Source of the DNA: Methanolobus psychrophilus R15
GTDB taxonomy: Archaea > Halobacteriota > Methanosarcinia > Methanosarcinales > Methanosarcinaceae
DNA length: 64,000 nucleotides
Direction: 5' to 3'
NCBI GenBank assembly: GCA_000306725.1
Contig: CP003083.1
Location: 1,488,001 to 1,552,000, forward strand
Shown here: positions 8,634 to 18,024 of the stretch, piece by piece
How the letters are laid out: every line of letters begins with the position of its first letter
How positions within the stretch are numbered: the first letter of the stretch is position 1
Notes under the pieces: model-generated
Told to the model about the DNA's origin: nothing
What the model saw: only the letters and a program-made list of their open reading frames with translations
The model's database searches: none
Made by a program: the position numbers and the translations under genes

Positions 8634-11600
8634 CGTAACTTCACACCTGTAATGCTTGTAATATTGTTTTCCTGCATAGCTACCCCGATGGTTCTTTCAG
8701 CAGCCTCTATCATGGGTTTTCTCAGGGAGACCACGATGAACTGAGCATTCCTTACAGCTGTTTTCACACGCTGGGCAACTTTTCCTGCATTGGAACCGTC
8801 AAGGAACATATCGATCTCGTCAAATGCATAAAAAGGAGCAGGCCGATACTGCTGGATAGCAAATATGAATGCCAGGGCTGTAAGGCTCTTCTCCCCTCCC
8901 GACATCGCTTCCAGGCGCTGCAGGGTCTTCTCTCTTGGTTGTGCCTTAAGGGTGAGCCCACCCGAAAACGGCTCATCGAAATTATCAAGGACCAATTCGC
9001 CAATCCCATCGGAAAGTTCGTTGAATATCTCCCTGAAAGGCTCGTTTATTCCATGGAAAGTGGCCATGAAAGTTTCTTTTTTAAGCTCCTCGTACTGCTG
9101 GATCCTTTCAAGTATCTGCTCCCTTTCCCTTGAAAGAGTGTCCCGCCTTGTGATAAGTTCATTTATTCTCAGTTCTACTTCAGTATACTCGTCGATGGCA
9201 CGCATGTTGACAGGTTCAAGTCTTTCCATAGCCTTTTCGATCGAAGCTATCCTTGTGCGCACGGTCTCATAATTGGGGACTTCAGCACTGTCATCTATGC
9301 CACGTCTCTGGAGCTCTTCTATCAGCTCGCATACCTGCTCTTCCAGGGCCACTTTTGTGGCATCAAGCGCCATCTTGTGCCGCTGGGCCTCTTCATGCTT
9401 TGACCTTGTTGCATCGAACTGCTTCCTGGCAGCAACATGCTCTTCGTGAAGAGAAGCGCGCTGCTGCTGCATTTCTTTCAGCTGCTCTGCAAGTTCTTCT
9501 TCACGCTGTTTTTTCTCCAAGAGGGACTGCTCAAGTCCTTCTATCTGTACTTTAAGCTCTTTGACACGCTGTTTATGGGAGGATTTCTTCTCCTCCATGG
9601 TCCTGATAAGCTCCCTGTTCTCCTCCATCTTTGAGTTGGAGTAATCCCGGTCAAGTTTCAGGGCATTTATATCAGATTCAATATCACGCACCCTGTTATC
9701 AAGGCGCCTGAGTTCTTCATCCAGCTGTTCAGCCTGCCGGTTGAGTTCAGGGATCTGGGAGCCTGCAAGTTTTTCATCAAGCACGGAGATATCCCTTTCA
9801 AGGGATTCCACAAACAAGCTTCTCTCTTCCTTGCGGGAAACAACGCTTTCCATCTCATCCCGGAGTAGCCTGCGGGACTCTTCAATGTCTGCAAGCTCGG
9901 CATTCTTTGACTCGATAAGCTGGGTAAGTCGCTCACCCCTACCGGAAATCTCCTCAAGGTGCATCTCCTTCTTTGATATTTCCTTGTCATACTCATGGAT
10001 CTCGCGGTTGACCTGGGCTATATGACCCTCTATCTGGTCGAGCTTCTTGATAGAAGTGCTACGCCTTGAGTCGAACTCGGTTATCTTTTCGGCGAGCTTG
10101 ACAAGTTTATCCTTTTCGGAGGCTGCAAATGAAAGACCCGAACGCTGCTGCTTCGAACCTCCCACCATAGCACCGCTCTTCTCGACCATATCACCCTCAA
10201 GGGTCACCATCCTCAGGCCGCTCACCATCCTCAGGCCGCCCCTAGGGGGGCGGGCGTTGGTCATGGTGTCAACTATAAGAGTATCCCTGAAAACGTACCA
10301 GAAAGCGGACTCGAACCTGGAATCAAAATCAATGAGATCTATAGCATACCCGACAACCCCCTGCCGGTCAGACAGGTCCTTATAAGGTCTGCGCGGCTCC
10401 ATTTTGTTCAATGGCAAGAATGTTGCCCTGCCACCCTGCCTCTGCTTAAGATAATCAATGGCTCTTGCCGCATCTTCGTCATTCTCTACAACCACGGACT
10501 GCATCTTTCCGCCTGCAGCTATCTCAAGAGCTGTGGAATATTTATGGTCCACACTCCCAAGCTCTGCAATTGTGCCATATATCCCAGGAAGTCCATGGTG
10601 CTTCTTTTCGTTCATCACCATCTCGACAGCCTTGGAATAATTGCTGTGATCCTCGGCACCCCTGACACGCACCTCAATTCGGGCGTAATCCTTCTCATAG
10701 TTACGCAGCTCAGCCTCAAGATCTTTTATGACGCTCTGTATCTGGGAGCGGTTACGTTCAAGGTCATCAATATCCTTGGTGAGAGAGTCTATCTTCTCAT
10801 TCAGCTTCTCAATGTCATATTTTACTGAAAGCGTGTCACTTTCAGAGGATTGGGATTTTGACTGCGCATCCTCTATCTCGCTTTCGATATCTCGCACTTC
10901 AGCGGATTTCCTTCTGAGAGAGTCCAACAGGCGGTCCTCATTGCGCATCAACTCGTTTTTTTCATTCTTTGCTGTTTCCAGCTGGGACCTGAGCGCGGAG
11001 ATCTCATCCCTGGTCTGCGCGAACCTGGCATCCACATCCGCGATCTTGCTCTGCAGTATCATCCGCTGTGTCCGGCGGTCCGACATCTCTGCCAGGATGC
11101 CTTCCTTGCGCTCGGACTCTTCGGATACCCTGGAATCAAGCACCTCAAGCTTGCCTTTGATCTCATCGATCTCGACAAATGTCTTCCTTCGCCGGGACTC
11201 GATATCCTCAACCTCGTTATCTGCAAGCTCGATGCTGTCCCTGCATCGGGACATTTCACCCCTTATCCCTTCAATATCCTTCTTGATCCGGATCTGCTCA
11301 TCCTCTCCGGTCTTCTGTATGGAGGATGTCAGCTCCTCTAAAGCCCTTTCAAGCTCTTCCACCCTGCTTTGTCTTTCTGCAAGCGAGGTTGCCAGCTTCT
11401 CAAGCACATCTTCCTTCGCTTCAATATCAGCAGTCACTAAACCCAGTTCCGTCTTTGCATCCTTGAGCTTGGCAAGCAGCACAAAGCCCTCGAACTTCAT
11501 CTTCTCTGCCTTTAGGGACTGGTACTTAAGAGCCTGGTCACGTTCCTCTTTGAGCTTCTCAAGCTGCTGGCCAACTTCCCCTATGATGATGTCGACACGC

Positions 11601-12172
11601 TCAACCCTTTCGCGCACGATCTCAAGTTCATTCAAAGCCCTCTCTTTCTTGCTGTCGAATTCTGCCACGCCTGCGATTTCGTCAATGATCTTGCGTCTTT
11701 CAACAGGAGTCATGTTGATAATACGGGTAACGTCACCCTGCATCACGACATTGTAGCCTTCCGGGGTGACTCCCGCCTTTGCCAGGTGAGTATGTATGTC
11801 AGTAAGGCTAACTGCCTTGCCGTTGAAATAGAAATAGCTGTAGTAACCACTATCTGTCTCGCGTATTTTGCGCGTAATGGATACTTCATCACTTGCGACC
11901 GGCATCTTGTGGTCCGAGTTATCGAACTTGATAGTGACCTGGGCGAAGTCCGGTCTCTTTGCGCTCTCGCCGTTATAGATAAGGTCTGTGAGCTTCTCAG
12001 CCCTCATTGTCCTTGAGCTTGAGAGGCCCAGCACAAAAAGGATACCATCTATTATGTTGGACTTGCCACTACCATTGGGCCCGGATATGGTGGTAAAACC
12101 TTCGTAGAAAGGGATCTTGACCTTTTTACCGAAGGACTTGAAGTTTATAAACTCAATTTCCTTAATATGCAC
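8630..12172 (-). CDS. smc: Chromosome segregation ATPase SMC
   Basis: This 1180-residue SMC protein has Walker A GPNGSGKS at 31-38, two long coiled-coil arms (about 170-500 and 680-1010), a hinge around 520-680 (GLPGIYGTIAEL, SGAMVGGS), the signature LEAMSGGEKSLTALA and Walker B FYAFDEIDMFLD. It is the motor of archaeal condensin. An in-frame 18-bp tandem duplication at 10205-10240, in the segment after the hinge core, gives LRMVSG-LRMVTL, where family members normally have one such unit. It is 25 nt downstream of the coiled-coil protein gene and overlaps scpA by 4 nt. Confidence 0.97.
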   Translation of the reverse strand: MHIKEIEFINFKSFGKKVKIPFYEGFTTISGPNGSGKSNIIDGILFVLGLSSSRTMRAEKLTDLIYNGESAKRPDFAQVTIKFDNSDHKMPVASDEVSITRKIRETDSGYYSYFYFNGKAVSLTDIHTHLAKAGVTPEGYNVVMQGDVTRIINMTPVERRKIIDEIAGVAEFDSKKERALNELEIVRERVERVDIIIGEVGQQLEKLKEERDQALKYQSLKAEKMKFEGFVLLAKLKDAKTELGLVTADIEAKEDVLEKLATSLAERQSRVEELERALEELTSSIQKTGEDEQIRIKKDIEGIRGEMSRCRDSIELADNEVEDIESRRRKTFVEIDEIKGKLEVLDSRVSEESERKEGILAEMSDRRTQRMILQSKIADVDARFAQTRDEISALRSQLETAKNEKNELMRNEDRLLDSLRRKSAEVRDIESEIEDAQSKSQSSESDTLSVKYDIEKLNEKIDSLTKDIDDLERNRSQIQSVIKDLEAELRNYEKDYARIEVRVRGAEDHSNYSKAVEMVMNEKKHHGLPGIYGTIAELGSVDHKYSTALEIAAGGKMQSVVVENDEDAARAIDYLKQRQGGRATFLPLNKMEPRRPYKDLSDRQGVVGYAIDLIDFDSRFESAFWYVFRDTLIVDTMTNARPPRGGLRMVSGLRMVTLEGDMVEKSGAMVGGSKQQRSGLSFAASEKDKLVKLAEKITEFDSRRSTSIKKLDQIEGHIAQVNREIHEYDKEISKKEMHLEEISGRGERLTQLIESKNAELADIEESRRLLRDEMESVVSRKEERSLFVESLERDISVLDEKLAGSQIPELNRQAEQLDEELRRLDNRVRDIESDINALKLDRDYSNSKMEENRELIRTMEEKKSSHKQRVKELKVQIEGLEQSLLEKKQREEELAEQLKEMQQQRASLHEEHVAARKQFDATRSKHEEAQRHKMALDATKVALEEQVCELIEELQRRGIDDSAEVPNYETVRTRIASIEKAMERLEPVNMRAIDEYTEVELRINELITRRDTLSREREQILERIQQYEELKKETFMATFHGINEPFREIFNELSDGIGELVLDNFDEPFSGGLTLKAQPREKTLQRLEAMSGGEKSLTALAFIFAIQQYRPAPFYAFDEIDMFLDGSNAGKVAQRVKTAVRNAQFIVVSLRKPMIEAAERTIGVAMQENNITSITGVKLR

Positions 12173-12197
12173 GTGATTCCCCTTTCATTACAAAGGA

Positions 12198-13016
12198 TTA
12201 TTTCCTGCGGGTAACAGTTACCACTGCATCTTCATTATCGCGGGATTCGACCGTCTCGTAATCTGTCTCAGTCTGCTTGCGCCTGGCCCGGTTTTCATCT
12301 TCTGCAACAATATAATCACAGGAATTGTGCGGCTCCGGAAGGGTTTTACGCATTTTCCTCTCGTCATCGGTTTCTGCGACAATATACTCTGAACGGGACT
12401 GCGGTCTCTGAGGAGGCTTTGCTTCAACTTGCGGAGGTGCTTCCCTGATATTAAGGCGTGCATTGGCAGGCCTGCCGACAGTGTTGAAGGAATCATTGCG
12501 GGACTGTTCTGTGGACCTGACAGAAACATTGGCCCTGTTTGCAGGAATCGCTGGCTGCGGAGGAACAAATTGCCTGACAGGAGCTGTTATAATGGGAGTA
12601 GCTGAAGGAGGAGAAGCTCGGGTTCGTGGAGGCTCGGGTTCGTTTTCAGGCTCAGGCCTGTATAACCTGGGCTCCATTTTCTCGACTGGCTTCTCAACCG
12701 CCTTTTCAACAGTTACTTGCGGTTTGAACTCCTCTTTTTTCTGCTGCCGGGAAACAGAGATCTCACTCAGGGACCGAATCATGGATTTCTGGTCGAGCAG
12801 TTCATCCATTACGCCATTAAGGTTGCTGGCAAGCGACTGGATCTTGTGTTCAAGGTTGACGATCCGGTTGTTAACATCAAAATCACTCTTCAGATCACTA
12901 CGTATTTCCCGCAGAATCGAATCTCGCAGCGTGTTTTTAATATCCTCGAGTTCCGCTTCCTTTTCCTTCAACTGGCGTTCAAGCCTCTCAACTATAAAGT
13001 CTCTGTTCTCATTCAT
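12198..13016 (-). CDS. Unrecognised coiled-coil / proline-rich protein next to smc
   Basis: I do not recognise this 272-residue protein. Residues 4-100 are a strongly charged coiled coil (VERLERQLKEKEAELEDI, VNLEHKIQSLASNLNG). Residues 110-190 are rich in Pro and Glu and look disordered. The tail repeats a short motif: EYIVAETDDERKMRK, then DYIVAEDENRARRK, each an acidic YIVAE(D/T) followed by a basic cluster. There is no signal peptide or membrane segment. It lies 25 nt before smc, probably in the same transcript, between the rad50 and smc transcription units. Position and shape suggest an adaptor for SMC/kleisin or the chromosome; this is inference. Confidence 0.7.
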   Translation of the reverse strand: MNENRDFIVERLERQLKEKEAELEDIKNTLRDSILREIRSDLKSDFDVNNRIVNLEHKIQSLASNLNGVMDELLDQKSMIRSLSEISVSRQQKKEEFKPQVTVEKAVEKPVEKMEPRLYRPEPENEPEPPRTRASPPSATPIITAPVRQFVPPQPAIPANRANVSVRSTEQSRNDSFNTVGRPANARLNIREAPPQVEAKPPQRPQSRSEYIVAETDDERKMRKTLPEPHNSCDYIVAEDENRARRKQTETDYETVESRDNEDAVVTVTRRK

Positions 13017-13149
13017 GCAAAGCCTCGCAAAATCATTCGGTCCCTCATGTGTTTCAAAAATCCTGATATATTATATGGACAAAAGTATAATATAACTTAT
13101 GGTTGCTTTTTTTATATAACTCTTAAATAAGCCTTTTTTGCGGCAGGAA

Positions 13150-15810
13150 TCATTTTGCAATGATCGCCGAACTATTAGTCACGGGGTCTTTCTCCACAGC
13201 AAATACATGGTCTGCAGAATCTATCAGTGACTCATCATGCGATACTACAAGGATCTGACCCACACCGATGTCGCGCATCATGTCTATCAGCTTGATCAAC
13301 TGGTTAACATGTCCTTTATCCAGGAAAACTGTAGGCTCGTCCATGATCAGAGGAGGAAGTCCGGCCTGCTTTCCGGCTACGCCAAGCGAAAGCAGGCGAT
13401 ATATAGCGCACCTTAGTACAAGGTTGAACAAAGCCCGCTCCCCACCGCTCAGCAGCCTGGGCTCAAGGGAAGTTCCGTCCTTCTCGAACACAGTAAGGTT
13501 GTAGTCCGCATCAAGCCTTACATGGGAGTAAGCATTATTAGTATACATGAAAGTGAATATCTCATTAATGAAAGCGTCCAGGGCCCCGATATTGTTGGAG
13601 CGCAACTGAGATCGGATGCGCATATACATCGCCTCGAGCTCTTGCGCATCCACATAGATAGCATTGAGATAATCCACCTTGTTATTGAGCTGGTCAAGAA
13701 CAATTCTCAGGCTTTCGAAGCGCTTCAGCTCACTTTCAAGCATTCCCGCCTGCTTTGTGATCTCTTCCCGCTCCGCTTGCAGCCTGAAGATCTCCGATCT
13801 TATGACACCAAAGGCTTCTTCGTAGTCCCTGAGCAGTGATTCCAGCTTAGTTATATCAAAGTCTCCCACCTTGCTGCTTATCTCACGAAGGGACTCATTC
13901 TTTTCAGCGACCTGACCATCGAAAATAACGATCATTTCCCTGAAATTTGTGATCTTGTCCTCCATCTGCGCAATATCGGTTTTCATCCTGTCTGCTTCAA
14001 CGAGGTCCGTGCGAACCTTCCGAGCGGCCTCAAGGAGTTTCAGGCACTCAGAATGCTCTTTCTCAGCTACTTCCAGTTCCTGCTTCAATAGCCGGACTTT
14101 GTCCTGTAATCCCTTTACAGACTCCTCTATAAGGGACCGCCGGGAAGAGAGCTCCTCTTTCTTCTTATCATGCTCAAGAAGCAGAGATTGGTATTCCAGA
14201 GCCAGCTTTTCAAGACTACGTATGTTCTCTTCAGAGGACTCTATTTCCCTGCCTGTGGCCTCAATTTCATTTCTGTGAACCCTGGCCTCCCTGACACGCC
14301 CCAGTTTGGAATCCAGAGCCTCCTGTTTTTTCTTCAATGCAGCTAGTTCTGTCTGGAGCTCCTTCGTTTTCTGGGAGTCCGAAGCTGTAGCCTCCTCAAT
14401 GCATGAACCTTTAAGATCCTGCATGCACGTCGGGCACTTTCCTTCGCTGAGGAGCTGAGCAGACTTTTTTATTCGCTCCTGTATTTCTGTAAACTTTGCA
14501 AAAAGCTCTTTTTCCTTGCCATGCATACTTTTTTGCTGATCGGTCACAAGATCGAAGATCTCCTCGATGTTCTCCAGCTTTTCCCGTGTCAGTCCAAGAG
14601 GCTCAAGGTTTGAGATAACAGAAACCTTCTTTTCCTCAAGCTGTGCTATTTTGGCGCGCGATGTTTCAATATCTGACTGTATACCTGTAAGCTTTCCCTT
14701 GCCCTGGGAAACAGACTTTCCCAGCTCATGGACATGTTTTTGGTTTTCTGCCAGCGAGTCAGCAAAGGTCGTTTGTTCTTTTTCAATTACCGCCTTGTTT
14801 TTGCTTATATTGCTTATCCTGTCTCTCAATGAGCGCTCACTGGTGTCTATTCTTGATATTGTCTTTTCTATGTCCGAATCATCAAAGCCGAATTCAGAAC
14901 AAACGTCCCTGATCCTCTTTCGTAGCTCCTCCTGCCCGACTCTTGAGGAAGCGATACTCTTCTCCATGGACCCTATCTGGATATACGCGCGGGTCTTCTT
15001 TTCATCGAGTTCCTTTATCTGGGACTGGACAGAAACCTTTTTGCCTGCCAATTCCCTGAATTCGGCAATCTTTTTTGAGGTCTCGTCTTTCAATGACAGC
15101 GCACGGTCCTTCTTATCATTGAGAGAGGAGATCTCCCTTTCAAGATTCCCGGAGCGTGTGCGCAGTTCTGCAAGTTTTTCAACAGGCTTTGATTCTTCTA
15201 TATCCCTGGCGGCTGCATCCACTTCTTTGATGCGGCGTTCCGTATCCTTCTGGTGGCGGCCAACACCTACGCGTGCACTTGATGCCCTCTCCCGGTACTC
15301 TTCCAGTTTCCCAAGCTGCAGGAGATCGTCTATCATCTTCTGCCTGTCCTTTGGCCTGGAGTTTATCAGCACATCGATCTCACCCTGCCTGATGTAGACG
15401 CAGTTCCTGTAGGCTTCTTCATCCATGTTAAGCAATGAACGGATAGCATCATATGTACGTGTAGGCTGGTCAAAGAGGATCTCAGAATCCCTTCTGAGGA
15501 TAGCACCCGTATTGGAAGCACGTCCCTTTTCAGGATCATTCCTGAAGAATTGCTCTATTGAGTAATCATGACCATTCTGCTCGAAATCCAGCATTATAGA
15601 AGCTTTTGTAGCACCTTTTCGGATGATATCTGAAATGACAAAATCCTTATCGAGCGTTTTGCTGCCGAAAAGACATGTAAAGCACGCTTCAAGCAAGCTG
15701 GATTTTCCGCTCCCGTTGACTCCTGAGACTACGGTCACACCATCCTGGAAAGAGATGTCCAGTTGCTTATAGCTTCTTATGTTCTCTATCTGCAGTCTTT
15801 TTATCCTCAT
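13150..15810 (-). CDS. rad50: DNA double-strand break repair ATPase Rad50
   Basis: This 886-residue ABC-type ATPase has Walker A GVNGSGKSS at 30-38, two coiled-coil arms, a zinc hook C459-P-T-C462 at the apex, the signature LLSGGERALFNLVLR and Walker B LPPLIMDEPTVFLD. It pairs with Mre11 to tether and process DNA ends. The ATG overlaps the mre11 stop by 4 nt (ATGA), indicating translational coupling. Length and architecture are normal for archaeal Rad50. Confidence 0.97.
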   Translation of the reverse strand: MRIKRLQIENIRSYKQLDISFQDGVTVVSGVNGSGKSSLLEACFTCLFGSKTLDKDFVISDIIRKGATKASIMLDFEQNGHDYSIEQFFRNDPEKGRASNTGAILRRDSEILFDQPTRTYDAIRSLLNMDEEAYRNCVYIRQGEIDVLINSRPKDRQKMIDDLLQLGKLEEYRERASSARVGVGRHQKDTERRIKEVDAAARDIEESKPVEKLAELRTRSGNLEREISSLNDKKDRALSLKDETSKKIAEFRELAGKKVSVQSQIKELDEKKTRAYIQIGSMEKSIASSRVGQEELRKRIRDVCSEFGFDDSDIEKTISRIDTSERSLRDRISNISKNKAVIEKEQTTFADSLAENQKHVHELGKSVSQGKGKLTGIQSDIETSRAKIAQLEEKKVSVISNLEPLGLTREKLENIEEIFDLVTDQQKSMHGKEKELFAKFTEIQERIKKSAQLLSEGKCPTCMQDLKGSCIEEATASDSQKTKELQTELAALKKKQEALDSKLGRVREARVHRNEIEATGREIESSEENIRSLEKLALEYQSLLLEHDKKKEELSSRRSLIEESVKGLQDKVRLLKQELEVAEKEHSECLKLLEAARKVRTDLVEADRMKTDIAQMEDKITNFREMIVIFDGQVAEKNESLREISSKVGDFDITKLESLLRDYEEAFGVIRSEIFRLQAEREEITKQAGMLESELKRFESLRIVLDQLNNKVDYLNAIYVDAQELEAMYMRIRSQLRSNNIGALDAFINEIFTFMYTNNAYSHVRLDADYNLTVFEKDGTSLEPRLLSGGERALFNLVLRCAIYRLLSLGVAGKQAGLPPLIMDEPTVFLDKGHVNQLIKLIDMMRDIGVGQILVVSHDESLIDSADHVFAVEKDPVTNSSAIIAK

Positions 15811-17408
15811 AAGTAGTCACCAAGGTTGTACTGCCGTGGTTTGGAAGCAGCTTTATGTCCCCTATCAGAAGATGCTTCCGGTTCCTTTTCCTGATCAACG
15901 ATCTCATGAGCCTTCTCTACAGAAGAGGCATCATCGTCAGAGAATATATACTGCCGGACATCTGCATCGTGCTTCTGTTCAGCATGACCTTCAGTTACTT
16001 CGGGCATTTGAGTTATTTCAGTTGACTCGAGTGCTTCGGTTGATTCAATTGATCCGGGCACTTCGTTTAATTCAGTTGCCTCATCTGCATCGGAAACATC
16101 TTCTTTTGTCTTAACACTCTGGTCAAAGCTCTGGTCACAGTTATCTACTGCAACAGCCTCAGCCTTACCATATGCAGTGACTGATATAAATTCATGAGTA
16201 GCTTCATGGGAGACCACCTGCGAGGAAGGTTCGACAGACTCGCCCTCAGGCAATGCCACAACTAAGGGAACCTCCACCCTGTTCGTGAAATCCATCCTGT
16301 CGAGCAATTCACCAAGCCTGTCCTCTACTTCAGTGTCAACCCTGCTCTTTACGAGCACAGGGTCCCTGATTATCTCGTCGATCATGATGCCACCCTGTGT
16401 AAGATTCATCTTCCCCAGTTCCTCTTTGACCGCCTCATCGGGATCTGTAAAAGAAAACGACATATATACATCCGGGGAAATGTCACCGGCCCTCAGGTCC
16501 CTTATAGCGGGGACAAGGGCCTTGCGGGAAAACAGGAATTCCTCTATCTCACTGAACTTGATCTTGATCTCAGGATCTCCCGTGATATTCACAAATACTA
16601 CCTTGTCCTCGACATCACGTTCTTTGATAGCAGAGAATATTTCCTCGTAAGCCTGTGAGCCTTTGCTGAGCTTGACATGTATGAATACAAAATCCCTGGT
16701 AGGTATTACCCTCTTGCTTATCTCGACCCCATCATCGCCTGCAGTGACGATATTATAGGAGCGGGGCTCAAGTTCGGATGCACCGTTGCGCTCGGTGCTG
16801 CCGCAATAGGTAACCCAGGTCTCTCCTACCTTGATTATTTCATGCTTGTGATTATCACCGAGGAGCACGGCATGCACATCAAATGGAAGGGAAGCCAGAA
16901 CCTCCTGCACATCCCACTCCCCAAAAGCAAAGGGCTTCATCATTTGGTGCATTACAAGCAGATTATATTGTGCATCATCCTCAATATTAAAAACAGAATA
17001 ATCGAACAGAGGAATCCGGGATTTGGGTACATGGTCAATCCCATATACAGCTACGCTGCCCAGCCTGTAAGGTGTGGTCCCAAGGCGTATGACAAGCCCC
17101 ATGCTTTCATAAAGGTCAAGCCACTGTGTGCTTTGCTTGCTCTCATGGTTACCCACAACCGCAAGTAAAGGAATCCGGGCATCTTTTAACCGGGAGAATA
17201 GTTTCATTGTCTCCAGAATGTCATCCAAGGTAGGATTTCTTGAGTCGAAAAGATCACCTGCATGTACAACAGCATCGGCCTTCATTGAAATGGCATCATC
17301 GATCACCTTTGCAAAAGCATCGAGAAAATCCTGCCTGCGTACTTCGCTGTGGTACTGCCGGTAACCTAAGTGTGTATCCCCTGTGTGGATTATTTTTGTT
17401 TCATCCAT
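15807..17408 (-). CDS. mre11: DNA double-strand break repair nuclease Mre11, with long acidic tail
   Basis: The first 350 residues form the Mn-dependent phosphodiesterase: DTHLGY, HAGDLFD, VVGNHES, NLLVMHQMM and LLGDNHKHE supply the metal ligands and the catalytic His. At 533 residues it is longer than typical archaeal Mre11. Residues about 400-520 are acidic, Ser/Thr/Glu-rich and repetitive (STEALESTEITQMPEVTEG), probably disordered. The very end is KPRQYNLGDYL, in which QYNLGDYL fits the loose PCNA-binding pattern Q-x-x-L-x-x-aromatic-hydrophobic. It is first in the mre11-rad50 operon, divergent from the pilin-like operon. Confidence 0.95.
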   Translation of the reverse strand: MDETKIIHTGDTHLGYRQYHSEVRRQDFLDAFAKVIDDAISMKADAVVHAGDLFDSRNPTLDDILETMKLFSRLKDARIPLLAVVGNHESKQSTQWLDLYESMGLVIRLGTTPYRLGSVAVYGIDHVPKSRIPLFDYSVFNIEDDAQYNLLVMHQMMKPFAFGEWDVQEVLASLPFDVHAVLLGDNHKHEIIKVGETWVTYCGSTERNGASELEPRSYNIVTAGDDGVEISKRVIPTRDFVFIHVKLSKGSQAYEEIFSAIKERDVEDKVVFVNITGDPEIKIKFSEIEEFLFSRKALVPAIRDLRAGDISPDVYMSFSFTDPDEAVKEELGKMNLTQGGIMIDEIIRDPVLVKSRVDTEVEDRLGELLDRMDFTNRVEVPLVVALPEGESVEPSSQVVSHEATHEFISVTAYGKAEAVAVDNCDQSFDQSVKTKEDVSDADEATELNEVPGSIESTEALESTEITQMPEVTEGHAEQKHDADVRQYIFSDDDASSVEKAHEIVDQEKEPEASSDRGHKAASKPRQYNLGDYL

Positions 17409-17555
17409 CTTGGGATATGATACGCATTACCCGTTTTTAAGATTGCCTGTTAAGGCATTGTTGCTGTCAACAAAATGAAACACAGTCGCTCAAAGGCAAC
17501 CTACATATACTACACATATAATTATAATAATTGGCACTATAATATTAGAGGAGCC

Positions 17556-18023
17556 ATGGACACCAAAGGACAGATGACTATCGACTATCTGATAAGCATT
17601 ACAATATTTTTGCTTGCAATGGTCTTTGTATTCAATTATACATCAGGATTATTCACGCCTTTCCAGTCTAACTCTGATGAAGTCACATTGATAGCGGACA
17701 GGGTATCTATAAGTGTAGTTGAAAAGAGGATGAGCGCCGGGGACGAGGATGTCCCTAATCTCATCAATGATCAGAAGATGGCGGCTTTCTTTGATGAGCT
17801 AGATATAGAATATTCTTCAACCATAGATTCCCTGGGTATGAACGGCAGCTATCTTCGATATGACCTGAATGTTACTGCAGAGAACAGCAGTGGTATCATT
17901 TCTGCTGCCGGAAAACAAATCCCGCAGCAAGTGAACGTAGGACAAACAAGAAGAATTGTCCTGTGCATAGATAAGAATTCAGGGAGCACAGAAATGATAA
18001 TTCTGTCATTCAGGGTGTGGTAA
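17556..18023 (+). CDS. Pilin-like protein A1 (operon A; Q-leader, DUF7287-like)
   Basis: This 155-residue protein begins MDTKGQMTIDYL and has one hydrophobic segment at about 8-30 (ISITIFLLAMVFVF). KG|Q followed by an acidic residue a few positions later resembles the archaeal class III signal peptide cut by prepilin peptidase (the Q-x-S-x-E-type motif). The remainder is a small extracellular domain with Asn-x-Ser/Thr sequons (NGS, NVT, NSS) and the end ILSFRVW. The start ATG 17556 is set by AGAGGAG just upstream; an in-frame ATG at 17475 would add a non-pilin leader. TATA-like sequence lies at 17515-17545. It is the first gene of operon A and the counterpart of B1. Function unknown. Confidence 0.8.
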   Translation: MDTKGQMTIDYLISITIFLLAMVFVFNYTSGLFTPFQSNSDEVTLIADRVSISVVEKRMSAGDEDVPNLINDQKMAAFFDELDIEYSSTIDSLGMNGSYLRYDLNVTAENSSGIISAAGKQIPQQVNVGQTRRIVLCIDKNSGSTEMIILSFRVW

Positions 18024-18024
18024 C

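Noticed and set aside
10728-11756. 342-residue Ser-rich open frame opposite smc
   Set aside because: It is the antisense shadow of the smc coiled coil; Ser/Leu-rich composition is typical of the reverse of charged helices.
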